A stretch of DNA of 64,000 nt, from positions 1 to 64,000 of the forward strand of contig CAVUYQ010000032.1 in the NCBI GenBank assembly GCA_963745765.1, written 5' to 3'. Each line of letters opens with the position of its first letter. The first letter of the stretch is position 1. Positions 9,037-17,257 of the stretch are shown here, piece after piece. Under the pieces are notes generated by a model. The model made no database searches, was not told the origin of the DNA, and was given only the letters and a program-made list of their open reading frames with translations. The stretch comes from Ww85 sp963745765. GTDB taxonomy: Bacteria > Desulfobacterota > Desulfobulbia > Desulfobulbales > Desulfocapsaceae. Position numbers and translations under genes: made by a program.

Positions 9037-9578
9037 AAACCTTACTCATTAGTTAACTGTCTTTGTCCAACCACCTTGCCGACTGACTTCCCCAGCTCAC
9101 TCTGCTGCCACATAATGCGGTCACCTTGCTTTCGCAGGGCTTCAGGTACTATTCAGTCGTCCGACGACTCATAGAACATCGTTTTCCATTTCGCTTTCAC
9201 TTATAGGATCACTTATCTCAGTGCCACCTGAAAATTCTATGAGCCCTCCTGGGGTCACGCATAGATCTTCCACACCGTGCCATCCGCACACACCTTGGTT
9301 CGATGGGTGGATAAGAACGCCTTCGCCTCCATAGTGCAGGCTCGACCTTGCCCCATCTTTGGCCGACCGGTTCATCAGTAGGGTCGCCCCTTCGATTACG
9401 GCCCGGTGTTTCTCCTCAAACCCTTCGGATTCCACCTCACGGTGGACACCCTGTCCTCCAGAACCAAAACTCCGACTCTGGCCAGCAAGACATTACTCCC
9501 GCTTTTGGATACAGCGCTCCTTACCCGAGCACTGGAGGGACTTTAACCCTCCTGACCTATGCGCTGCCCAGCGCACAC

Positions 9579-10006
9579 TATGACCTCTGCTGACTCCTGC
9601 CCGGTTCTCCGACATGTTACCATGTAAGAGGCTTTCCAATGGTAATTGGACTGCAGGCCGGACAGGTCTCCCCGGATAAGGACGTGATCTTTCACTACGC
9701 AACCGCACCATTTACCGTATCTCCTAAACCCGGGGCTTCGTCATGTTGTGCTGACTTACCCGGAGACTCGGCCTTGTATGCCATTTCTGTTCGTCGGCTC
9801 ATAGTTTTGTACTCCAGGTTACCGCTCCCTGCGGTCGCTCTCGCCGATGGCTCGTGCTCTCCGCTTCGCTCCGAGTCCTTCAGACCAACCCTCGCGGATT
9901 CGCCCTTGCTTTCGGCTAGTACTTTCGCTACTATCGTTTGATAGTAACGGGGTTTAAATACAGGGGACTTGCACCCCATAAGATCACGCCCATGCCGGGC
10001 GTACAC
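9579..10006 (-). mobile_element. 5' segment of outer group II intron
   Basis: The 5' end GTGTACGCCCGGCATGGGCG at 10006 (minus strand) is almost the same as that of the second intron (19164). The two sequences stay alike through GCCGACGAACAGAAATG, AAGGCCGAGTCT, GGAGATACGGTAAATG and CAGGAGTCAGCAGAGG-CATA. At that point (9579) the inner intron interrupts. The insertion target upstream is an attC-like hairpin. Confidence 0.65.
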
Positions 10007-10082
10007 AAGGAACTTCACCAGTCGGCTCGTTCGTCGAGCTTGCAGCTCGCCGCCCACTCCGCTGGTGAGCGCCGCGATTAGA
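10007..10082 (+). other. attC-like recombination site, interrupted by intron
   Basis: Right half of an attC-like inverted repeat. CACCAG pairs with CTGGTG across a GC-rich middle and the site ends GCGCCGCGATTAG, like the site at 10764. The intron inserted just beside the stem, as class C-attC introns do. It precedes the methyltransferase cassette. Confidence 0.5.
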
Positions 10083-10093
10083 AAACGGCGATT

Positions 10094-10690
10094 ATGAAAG
10101 TATATGATAAAATTTTTGATTGGTATGTCTCCGCAAGGACATCGAATGCTGGAGTCGAAGTAATAAGGAAATTCACACAAAATCTTCAGCCGGGTGCAAA
10201 GATATTGGATATTGGCTGTGGATACGGCTTTCCAATAGCAAATACTTTGTATCAACTTGGTTTTAAACCTTATGGTATTGATAGCTCTATAAAAATGGTG
10301 ACAAGATTCAAAGAGGATCTTCCAGACGCGCCAGTTCAATGTTCAGACGTCCTGGATTCTGATTTTTTTAAAATTCTTTTTGATGCAGTGATTGCGTATG
10401 GATTTATAATTCATCTTCCGCAGGAACAGCAAACAAAAGTGATAGAAAAGGTATCTGAACACCTAAAGTGCGAGGGATATTTTTTGTTTAGTTCTGGTGA
10501 TGAAGACGGAGAGAAAATGACTCCCCCAGAATGTAACGGGGGCGAGAGATTTATGACGTATTCAATGTCCTGTTCTAGTTACGAAAGGAACCTAAACGAA
10601 AATAGTATGATTTTGGAAGATCATTATATCGAAAAGGATTTCGGAGGAACTATATATATTGCCAAAAAACTTTCTAACAAGGCAAATTAA
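10094..10690 (+). CDS. Class I SAM-dependent methyltransferase (cassette gene)
   Basis: A 198-residue protein with the SAM-binding motif I ILDIGCGYGFPIANTL (about residues 35-50), the acidic residue at GIDSS (motif II) and FDAVIAYGFIIHLP (motif IV/post-motif). The substrate is unknown. The gene is clearly more AT-rich than the core genes of the window, has attC-like repeats on both sides and lies in the same direction as the next genes, all consistent with an integron cassette. Confidence 0.8.
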   Translation: MKVYDKIFDWYVSARTSNAGVEVIRKFTQNLQPGAKILDIGCGYGFPIANTLYQLGFKPYGIDSSIKMVTRFKEDLPDAPVQCSDVLDSDFFKILFDAVIAYGFIIHLPQEQQTKVIEKVSEHLKCEGYFLFSSGDEDGEKMTPPECNGGERFMTYSMSCSSYERNLNENSMILEDHYIEKDFGGTIYIAKKLSNKAN

Positions 10691-10742
10691 CTCGGATGCA
10701 AATTCCGCTGCACTCCATATGCACCGGTTATTTGCAACGTTC
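10684..10742 (+). other. attC-like site
   Basis: Begins within the methyltransferase stop region (AAATTAAC). ATGCAAAT pairs with ATTTGCA, and TCCGCTGCA with TGCACCGG, around a short loop. The size of about 60 bases and the two-step stem fit a cassette attC. Confidence 0.55.
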
Positions 10743-10763
10743 TCGGCGACTACGTCGCCGAAG

Positions 10764-10901
10764 AATCGCGGTGCTGACTTCGTCCAGCCCCTTGCTCTGT
10801 CGCCTTTGGCGCCAGAACAAGGAACTGGACCGGACACCGCACACCGATCATTCAAACTTCGTTTGCCTGATCGGCGCACGGCGCCGGTCAGCACCGCGAT
10901 T
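10764..10901 (+). other. Long attC-like inverted repeat
   Basis: AATCGCGGTGCTGAC (10764-10778) is the exact reverse complement of GTCAGCACCGCGATT (10887-10901). The 108 bases between include a second GC-rich stem. It lies directly before the short MscS gene. No gene fits between this site and the one at 10684. Confidence 0.55.
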
Positions 10902-10923
10902 AGCCGAATACGAGTGAAGCAGT

Positions 10924-11484
10924 ATGAATCATTTACTCAGTAAAATTTATACAGATTCATTAGACCCGAAAACCTTGATAGGGGCTCTGGTTTTCGGTGT
11001 GATATTTCTAGTGATCGCGGTTTTTGTAAGTGGAGGGATTAGTAGGATCACGAAACGAATTGAGTCTCGCCTATCAGATGTGACAGGTCTTCGATTTGCC
11101 AGTGCATTAGCTCATGTTCTGACGTACCTACTTGCATTTATTTTGTATGCACGTCTGATTCCCGAGTTGCGGGCTTTCGGTACAACGCTTCTCGCGGGTG
11201 TAGGCGTTGTTTCCGTCGTTATCGGTCTTGCAGCGCAAAACACACTTGGTAATCTAATTGCGGGATTAGCGCTGGTTCTCTACAGGCCAGTGCGAGTTGG
11301 TGAAATTATTCAGCTAACCACTCCAAAAGGCCTTACGACTGCCACTGTTGAAGTTGTATCTCTCGGCTATACTGTCCTGCGTGATTCTGATAAGCATGAG
11401 ATAATCGTTCCTAACATTATAATGGGGAGCAGTGTAGTGATTCGAATAAGCAATATGGATGAGTCAAGCAAAGAATCTGGCTAA
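10924..11484 (+). CDS. Short MscS-type channel (cassette gene)
   Basis: A 186-residue membrane protein holding only the core of MscS: two or three hydrophobic segments, the pore helix (LLAGVGVVSVVIGLAAQNTLGNLIAGLAL, about residues 98-126) and the beta domain (YRPVRVGEIIQL...NIIMGSSVVI). The C-terminal alpha/beta cage domain is missing; the protein ends soon after the beta domain. Other short MscS-like proteins look like this, so it may be complete. The stop codon lies inside the next attC-like site. Confidence 0.8.
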   Translation: MNHLLSKIYTDSLDPKTLIGALVFGVIFLVIAVFVSGGISRITKRIESRLSDVTGLRFASALAHVLTYLLAFILYARLIPELRAFGTTLLAGVGVVSVVIGLAAQNTLGNLIAGLALVLYRPVRVGEIIQLTTPKGLTTATVEVVSLGYTVLRDSDKHEIIVPNIIMGSSVVIRISNMDESSKESG

Positions 11485-11596
11485 CAATGGCCAGCATTGG
11501 ACTCGAACAGCTCCGTCTCTTTTTGTGCATTACGCTGCGCTTCATTTTGCACAAAAATAGGCTCCGCCGTTTGGGCCGCTGTGGCCGGCGATGTGA
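11480..11596 (+). other. attC-like site
   Basis: GCTAACAATGGCCAGC at the left pairs with GCTGTGGCC...GCGATGT at the right; an inner pair TTTTTGTGCA/TGCACAAAAA flanks the centre. It starts in the stop codon of the short MscS gene, the usual place for attC. Confidence 0.6.
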
Positions 11597-11650
11597 CTTT
11601 AATAAAGAATTACTGACAAAGAATCCAAGTCATCGAAAAATGTTGGTAGG

Positions 11651-11884
11651 ATGAAAATAACAAAATATAAAATTTTGTTACTAGCACTCTTTTTCTTATC
11701 CGTTTTTCCTCCATTACTTTTAACAGTTGCTATTCTGGTGACAGGGAATATTGATGCAAGGTGGCTAGCAATTCCCCTAGCTCCAATTCAGATTGGCATA
11801 TGGATACTATTTGTTCTAGCCGCTGCAGTTGGAATATTTATCTATTTGTTAAAAAGAGAATACGTACAGAAAAAATCAGAATAA
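11651..11884 (+). CDS. Small two-helix membrane protein (cassette gene)
   Basis: A 77-residue protein with two hydrophobic segments (about residues 8-30 and 40-66) and a charged C-terminus (KREYVQKKSE). No family recognised. AT-rich and flanked by attC-like repeats. Its context is the only hint to origin; function unknown. Confidence 0.55.
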   Translation: MKITKYKILLLALFFLSVFPPLLLTVAILVTGNIDARWLAIPLAPIQIGIWILFVLAAAVGIFIYLLKREYVQKKSE

Positions 11885-11973
11885 AAAAAATACTACACAA
11901 AATCAAACGCTTCAGTTGACCGCAAAAAGCAGCGGCAACTGAGCTTACCGATGGCCCCATACAGCCGGAGCCA

Positions 11974-12089
11974 TCGCCCAGGATCAGGCACGCGCTTTCA
12001 AAATGAATTTAGTACAAAACTGAACGCACTCGCCATCAACAGGATTCAGCCAGACGCATAATACGCGCTCCTGATCCTGGGCGTTAACC
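11974..12089 (+). other. attC-like site
   Basis: CGCCCAGGATCAGG at the left pairs with CCTGATCCTGGGCG at the right, followed by GTTAACC. A further small hairpin (CGATGGC/GCCATCG) lies just upstream. It precedes the toxin-antitoxin cassette. Confidence 0.6.
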
Positions 12090-12166
12090 GTAAAATATAA
12101 ATTCTTGCTATAACCGATACTGTGACCTATATTTAGATCATAATAAAGACCACAAAGGAGGACAAA

Positions 12167-12418
12167 ATGGAATCGGTTTTCGCAAGATGTTCGGCTAGTA
12201 TATCGGAATTAAAGAAAAACCCTTCATCACTTATTGAGCAATCAGATGGCGAGCCTATCGCAATACTTAACCATAACAAACCCACAGCCTATCTCATCCC
12301 AGCAGAAACCTACGAATTGATGATAGAGCAAATTGAAGACTATCAACTGGGCCTAATAGTAAAAGAACGCCAAGGTGAAAAGTCCTCAGCTATTGCGGTG
12401 AACCTTGAAGAGCTATAA
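12167..12418 (+). CDS. Phd/YefM-type antitoxin (cassette gene)
   Basis: An 83-residue protein with the Phd/YefM pattern SISELKKNPSSLIEQSDGEPIAILNHNKPTAYLIPAETYELM. The N-terminal part should bind operator DNA and the C-terminus the toxin. The ribosome site AAAGGAGG precedes the start. The toxin gene begins inside its last codons, so the pair is translationally coupled. It probably represses its own promoter. Toxin-antitoxin pairs are common passengers that stabilise cassette arrays. Confidence 0.85.
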   Translation: MESVFARCSASISELKKNPSSLIEQSDGEPIAILNHNKPTAYLIPAETYELMIEQIEDYQLGLIVKERQGEKSSAIAVNLEEL

Positions 12419-12689
12419 TCTCAAGTTTTTACCTAGTGCTTTAAAAGAGTGGAAGAAACTTGATTCAACCATCCAGCACCAACTTAAGAAAAAACTAGCT
12501 GAGAGATTAGAAGAACCACACATTCGATCTTCGAAGCTATCCGGGTTTGAAAATCATTACAAAATTAAGCTACGAGCGAGTGGATATCGTTTAGTTTATG
12601 AGGTGATAGATAACGATTTAGTAGTTCTCGTAATCGCTGTTGGAAAAAGAGAAAAAAATAAGATTTATAAAAAAGCGAAAAACAGATAA
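12405..12689 (+). CDS. RelE/ParE-type toxin (cassette gene)
   Basis: A 94-residue toxin of the RelE/StbE group: LKFLPSALKEWKKLD, LAERLEEPHIRSSKLSGFENHYKIKLRASGYRLVYEV, VLVIAVGKREKNKIYKKA. The family cleaves mRNA on the ribosome; basic residues of the GYRLVYEV and GKRE segments match the usual active region. The only fitting start is TTG at 12405, inside the antitoxin gene, which would keep toxin output low. Confidence 0.85.
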   Translation: MKSYNLKFLPSALKEWKKLDSTIQHQLKKKLAERLEEPHIRSSKLSGFENHYKIKLRASGYRLVYEVIDNDLVVLVIAVGKREKNKIYKKAKNR

Positions 12690-12692
12690 TTC

Positions 12693-12760
12693 GGTTAACA
12701 AAGCATTTGAGCGGACTTGGTGCACTTCGCGTAACCAATCCGCTTAGCTTAACGTTAGCT
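12693..12760 (+). other. attC site
   Basis: GGTTAAC at the left and GTTAGCT at the right fit the attC outer boxes (RYYYAAC / GTTRRRY), with GCGGACTTGG pairing with CCAATCCGC between them. At 68 bases it is one of the clearest attC sites here. Confidence 0.7.
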
Positions 12761-12785
12761 GAATAGAGGTTGGAGACACCCCTAT

Positions 12786-13427
12786 ATGAACATACGATTA
12801 GAAACAAAAGGCGATTACACCCAAGTTGAAGAGCTTACAAGAGAAGCCTTTTGGAATTTATATTTTCCTGGATGTAATGAACACTATTTATGTCACATAC
12901 TTCGTAGACATAAAGATTTTATCAGTGGACTTGATTATGTAGTAGAACTTGATGGTAAAATAGTTGCTTCCATTATGTATACACACTCTTATTTAATTAA
13001 TAATGATGAAGAAAAAATCCAAACTGTATCTTTTGGTCCTCTATGTGTTCATCCCGATTATCAACGAAAAGGCATTGGCACGGCATTAATTGAAAAGACA
13101 AAATCATTAGTAGCAAATATGGGAGTACCAGCAATTATTATTTACGGAGATCCGCACAATTATTGTAAGCATGGCTTTAAAAACGGAATTGACTATCAAG
13201 TAAGTAATACGGATGGTGAATATCCGTTAGGATTACTCGTTCTTGAACTTCAGCCAGGATTCTTTGGGAATAAAAAGTGGAAAATTAATCAAAGCGATGT
13301 GTTTAACCTGGATCAAAACGAGGCAAATGAATTTGATAAAAAATTTAAAGAAAAGGAAAAGAAATATCAATATAGCCAAGAACTTTTTAAAATGATGATA
13401 AGAGCTTTCTTAAAACATGACAGCTAA
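12786..13427 (+). CDS. GNAT N-acetyltransferase (cassette gene)
   Basis: A 213-residue acetyltransferase. The acetyl-CoA-binding motif A is VSFGPLCVHPDYQRKGIGTALIEKT (Q/RxxGxG/A as QRKGIG), followed by PAIIIYGDPHNYCKHGF. The substrate is unknown. AT content and position between two clear attC sites mark it as an integron cassette; its stop codon is part of the downstream attC. Confidence 0.85.
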   Translation: MNIRLETKGDYTQVEELTREAFWNLYFPGCNEHYLCHILRRHKDFISGLDYVVELDGKIVASIMYTHSYLINNDEEKIQTVSFGPLCVHPDYQRKGIGTALIEKTKSLVANMGVPAIIIYGDPHNYCKHGFKNGIDYQVSNTDGEYPLGLLVLELQPGFFGNKKWKINQSDVFNLDQNEANEFDKKFKEKEKKYQYSQELFKMMIRAFLKHDS

Positions 13428-13498
13428 CCAGGCGTTTCACCATCGCTCCACTACGTTCCGCTGGACGCTGAAGCGCACCGGTGAACTTACCGTTATAT
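13422..13498 (+). other. attC site
   Basis: AGCTAAC at 13422 and GTTATAT at 13492 match both outer attC boxes. CAGGCGTTTCACC pairs with GGTGAACTTACCG in part, and CGCTGGACGC lies in the loop. It overlaps the GNAT stop codon. Confidence 0.72.
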
Positions 13499-13520
13499 TT
13501 CAAAACAAGAAGGGGGAGAT

Positions 13521-14434
13521 ATGGAAATTATGGAAAGAATATCGATGAATAGACTTCTATTATTAGCATAGATCGTATTTTTCTGTTTGTCCTCTTATCC
13601 TAAGAAATCTTTTGCAGCTCCACTCGAAGAAAACGAGAAGGCTCTCACAAAAATTGCTGATTTTGCAGATCGATTATGCAAGGACATACCTTTGCAAGAA
13701 CATGGAGACAATTTGGAATTAACTGCTAGTGCTAAAGCAGAATTGAATGGAATTATATAGAGATTAGCTAACTTAGGTCTTGACGGAGCCATTAAATACC
13801 AAAATACTGGATACGGAGGACTTTTACAAAAAGATCTCGTAAGTGATCTAAAAGATGAAGTAAAATGTAGATTACAGGTTTGGAACGATCTGGAGGATAA
13901 ACTTATTTCAACCAACACTTCCACCATGCCACCATCAAGCAACCCGAGTTGGAGATCAAAACGTGGCACTTGGAGCTTTGATAGCAAACCAATTTTTGCT
14001 GCCGGTGAGAAGGACTTCAATAAAGCGTATCGCTCAGGTAGTAATTTCAGCAATGTCATATACGAGGTGCGTCTAAGAAAAACCTCAAACAACGATGGTC
14101 CGTTTGGATTATTGGTTCGATACAACGAAATTGACGATGAAGGGTATATGTTGCTTTTGTGGCCCCTGTGCAAGGCAAGTATCAATTTTCAAGGATTGTA
14201 GGCGAACAACGGCATAGAATAGCTGGTGGTTCGTCGGCATCACTGAAAAAAGGTGAGAATTGGAATACGATTAAAATTACCGCGGAATGTTCGGATTTTA
14301 ATATTAGTATTATTAACCGTGACACAATAAGCGTTACTAACGATTATTACCACTTTGGAAAAATCGGATTGGTAATTCATGGTGTCTCTAAGAATCGAGC
14401 AGAATTCGACGTTCGGAAAATAGAGCCACTGTGA
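13521..14434 (+). pseudogene. Secreted beta-sandwich protein, two amber codons and a frameshift
   Basis: From ATG 13521, behind AGGGGGAG, the frame reads MNRLLLLA, TAG, IVFFCLSSYPKKSFA (a signal peptide interrupted by an amber codon), then KALTKIADFADRL...ELNGII, TAG, RLANLGLDGAI, and continues to about 14160. There an extra base moves it to the frame ending at 14434 (GKYQFSRIVGEQ...NWNTIKI...FGKIGLVIHG). The second half looks like a DUF1080/LamG-type concanavalin-like domain. Both TAGs could be CAG (Gln) changed by one base. I read it as a decaying cassette; a stop-suppression system is less likely. Confidence 0.6.
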
Positions 14435-14481
14435 TAAGTTTTCGGGAAACAAATAACAAGGTATATATCTGACTTCGCCTT

Positions 14482-14568
14482 TCATAACCTGGCGCTTCAC
14501 CAGGCGTAAGGGGCACAGGGTTTTGGGATGATTGCAAATGCATTGTCTCCCCCTTGCGCCGGTTAACT
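14482..14568 (+). other. attC-like site
   Basis: TCATAACCTGGCGC at the left pairs with GCGCCGGTTA at the right; CGTAAGGGG pairs with CCCCTTGCG inside. The right end is GTTAACT. It closes the broken secreted-protein cassette. Confidence 0.6.
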
Positions 14569-14676
14569 TGACGTAGTCCTTTTCTGGGCGTATTTTTTTG
14601 AATGAACAACTGCTTCTGAATGCAAGGCCCTTTTTGACAAAAAATTCTCAAAAGATATCTGTATGATACAAATGGC

Positions 14677-17235
14677 ATGAGTAATCAAAGCGTTAAGCCT
14701 GCTGCTACCTCCAAAAAATCACCTTCTGCGCTTGCTTTGCAGTCTCTGCTGGGGGATATCAAGGAGGCACCGGACATAAAGAGTATCAACGGCACGTTGA
14801 GGAAACAGATTCTGGAAGTCTTTAAAGCTAAGATAGCAGCAATTTTTCTTGCGGATAACAGCAAGCAGAAACTGGTTTCCTGGCTTTTAATCCCGAGAAA
14901 TTCCCCTGAAAAGATTGTCATACCGATCAATACCAATTCCATTGTCGGATATTCGGCTAAGAAAAAACAACGAATCAACCTTAAGGATGCGTATGATCCC
15001 AGGGAACTGCGGCGTGTAGGTTCTGAACTGAATTTTTACGACACGTATGATGAAAAGGGCAATATTCGCAGTAAACAGGTCCTTGCTATTCCCATTGTTC
15101 AGAACAACACCCTGATGGGGGTTATCGAATTTATAAACACTTGTGATGACTCCGACTTCACCTCTGAAGAAGAGTATAACGCCAATCAATTAGCTATGGC
15201 TCTGGCCACCGCATTCTCCAACCACGGCATTTTCGGTAAACAGACTCCACCCCAATATGAATCGCTGCTGTCGCAAAACCTTCTTTCACTGAAAGAGCTG
15301 GAGCAGGGACTGGCAAAAGCCACCGAGCTAGGGGAAAATCCGGAAACTGTTTTAATGAACAATTTCCAGATACCGAGGTTGAAGATGGGGAAATTGCTGG
15401 CAGAATTTTATTCCACCAGGTTTGTGGATCTAGATAAAGTCGATAATAATCCCCGGAAGCTCTTTCCAGGAATACATATTGATTATTTTGAAGCAGAAGA
15501 TCTGGTTCCGTTGAGCATGAAAAATGGAAAGCTTGTTGTCGCCGTAAAGAGTTTCGAGGATCAAGCCCTTACCAGCACCATACAAGAGCAGGTTTCCGGA
15601 AAGATTCAGGTGGAGTTGGTGTTTGCCTTTCAAGAGGATATTCGCTCGTTCTGGAAGCGTACCAGAGCCAAATATTTCAGCAGGCCAGATGGTGTGAGTG
15701 AAGGACAGCAGCTATCAATGGACACCTCATCGTTCGACACGCTGGAAGATTATAAACCACAGAGAAAAGAGCGGATAACATACGACACCTCATTGTTCGA
15801 CGCACTGCAAAATGATGAATCTCAGGGAGACGAGCAGCTGTTTTACGACAATTCATTGTTCGATCTGCTGGAAGAAACTGAACCGCAGGAAGATGAGCAG
15901 CTATCATACGACACCTCATTGTCCGACGTGCCGGAAGAAACTGAACCGCAGGACAAAGTAAGGGAAAAACAGGGCACGGCTGGAGAAAGGAGAATCAGAA
16001 CCGAGAAACATCTAGAAATTAATGACTATCTTAATAAACCCGCCGTGGTTCGCCTGGTACATGACATTTTACAAAAGGGCTATTCCTCCCAAGCTTCTGA
16101 TATTCATATAGACCCCTGCGGTCTTGAGAACAAGGGTGAGATACGGTATAGAATTCATGGTGTCTTCAGTAATGCGCTTAAAATACAGCAAAAATATGTG
16201 CATCTGATTGTTGACAGGGTAAAATCACTGGCATCCCTTAGTCTGGCTGAACGTACCAAACCACAGGAAGGTAAATTCAAATTTACCACTCTTGAGGGCA
16301 AGGAAATTGAATTACGCGTGGCAACAACTCCTACGGCAAAAGGCAATGAAGAGATTGTACTGAGCATTTTACCTGATCAAAAGCCGCTTCCTCTGCTGGG
16401 CGAGCTTCTACCTTCCCGGCTCCTCGCTCCGTTTAAGGAAATGATCGAGCAGGAACAGGGGATTGTTCTGGTTGTTGGGCCCAAAGCATCGGGAAAGACT
16501 ACCACGTTGCATTCAGCATTAAACCATTTAAACACTGCTGGAAAAATAATCTGTGCAGCCGAGCATCCCGTTGAAATCCGGCAACACGGGATTCGTCAGG
16601 TGGAGGTTGATCCTTTCAAGAATTATTCCTTTACCGATGCGTTGGGAGAGTTTCGCAAAGAAAACCCCGATGTGATCATGATCGGTGAAATGCAGGATCT
16701 ACGGACAGCTTTGATGGTTGTTGATGTCGCCCTGAACGGACATCTGCTGCTCACATCTCTAGCCGCCGATTCTGTGGAGGAAGGTATCATTCACTGCCTG
16801 GGTATGGGGCTTGATCCCTTGCTGCTATCTACCGCACTGCACGGCGTTCTGGCCCAGCGCCTGGTGCGCACTCTGTGCAAATACTGCAAACAACCCTATC
16901 ATCCTGAAAAGGCTATATATGATCGTCTCTTAGGAAGTTACGGGGTTTCTTTCTTTGATCATATCAATATCATATACAGTGATGATCTCATCTTTCATCG
17001 TGCCAATGGATGTCCGAGATGCGATGGTGGCGGATATGACGGTAAAATAGGTTTGTATGAACTGCTGGTAGTAAATCAAAGCATCAGAGAGTTAATCATG
17101 AACTTTGCTTCTCCTCGTGAAATTGTTGACGAAGCGATGATTAATGGCATGATGCTGCTTGTGCAGGAAGGGATTCAACTCATTTTCAATGGGACAATCG
17201 ATTGTAAAGAGTTGATGTCCGTCTGTGAAATATGA
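14677..17235 (+). CDS. GspE/PilB-like secretion ATPase with GAF domain and 21-residue repeats
   Basis: An 852-residue protein. Residues about 20-190 resemble a GAF domain (VFKAKIAAIFLADNSKQKLVSW...TLMGVIEFINT), 200-335 the MshEN/T2SSE N-terminal domain, 345-428 four tandem 21-residue acidic repeats, and 450-852 the hexameric ATPase. Walker A is VVGPKASGKTTTLHSAL; the Asp/Walker B region reads PDVIMIGEMQDLRTALMVV; the usual EIRD is EMQD and the usual LHTN after GHLLLTSL is AADS. The zinc site CKYC...CPRCDGGG is complete. No pilin, secretin or other secretion gene is nearby. ATP binding looks possible, but the altered motifs suggest a changed role. It lies between attC-like sites. Confidence 0.8.
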   Translation: MSNQSVKPAATSKKSPSALALQSLLGDIKEAPDIKSINGTLRKQILEVFKAKIAAIFLADNSKQKLVSWLLIPRNSPEKIVIPINTNSIVGYSAKKKQRINLKDAYDPRELRRVGSELNFYDTYDEKGNIRSKQVLAIPIVQNNTLMGVIEFINTCDDSDFTSEEEYNANQLAMALATAFSNHGIFGKQTPPQYESLLSQNLLSLKELEQGLAKATELGENPETVLMNNFQIPRLKMGKLLAEFYSTRFVDLDKVDNNPRKLFPGIHIDYFEAEDLVPLSMKNGKLVVAVKSFEDQALTSTIQEQVSGKIQVELVFAFQEDIRSFWKRTRAKYFSRPDGVSEGQQLSMDTSSFDTLEDYKPQRKERITYDTSLFDALQNDESQGDEQLFYDNSLFDLLEETEPQEDEQLSYDTSLSDVPEETEPQDKVREKQGTAGERRIRTEKHLEINDYLNKPAVVRLVHDILQKGYSSQASDIHIDPCGLENKGEIRYRIHGVFSNALKIQQKYVHLIVDRVKSLASLSLAERTKPQEGKFKFTTLEGKEIELRVATTPTAKGNEEIVLSILPDQKPLPLLGELLPSRLLAPFKEMIEQEQGIVLVVGPKASGKTTTLHSALNHLNTAGKIICAAEHPVEIRQHGIRQVEVDPFKNYSFTDALGEFRKENPDVIMIGEMQDLRTALMVVDVALNGHLLLTSLAADSVEEGIIHCLGMGLDPLLLSTALHGVLAQRLVRTLCKYCKQPYHPEKAIYDRLLGSYGVSFFDHINIIYSDDLIFHRANGCPRCDGGGYDGKIGLYELLVVNQSIRELIMNFASPREIVDEAMINGMMLLVQEGIQLIFNGTIDCKELMSVCEI
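15709..15960 (+). repeat. Four tandem 63-base repeats inside the ATPase gene
   Basis: Units start at 15709, 15772, 15835 and 15898 and each encode 21 residues of the pattern QLSYDTSLFDxLEExEPQEDE. Units 3 and 4 are most alike; unit 1 has drifted. They form an acidic linker between the N-terminal domains and the ATPase. Similar spacing with diverged sequence suggests repeat expansion by duplication. Confidence 0.85.
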
Positions 17236-17257
17236 GGGGGCACTTTACCCATTTTCA

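Larger units (their letters stand above)
7571..9578 (-). mobile_element. Group II intron (inner), encoding an RT/maturase
   Basis: Its 5' end is GTGTGCGCTGGGC at 9578 (minus strand), followed by the usual GGGTTAAAGTCCC segment. The RT is at 7777-9036. A domain V-like hairpin lies at 7675-7709 (minus strand GCTGGATGCGGG...ACTGCACGTCCAG). The 3' end is less sure: 7571 fits the resumption of outer-intron sequence, while an alternative end at about 7627 follows the ACCCGAC motif. It lies inside a second intron whose 5' segment is 9579-10006. Confidence 0.65.

Noticed and set aside
9169..10339. Small minus-strand proteins at 9169-9435 and 9695-10339
   Set aside because: They cover intron RNA leader sequence and part of the opposite-strand methyltransferase gene; no protein motif is seen.
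13521..14434. Pyrrolysine or other recoded amber protein
   Set aside because: The gene also has a frameshift and lies in a cassette region with decay; no suppressor genes are in the window. Kept only as a low-interest check.
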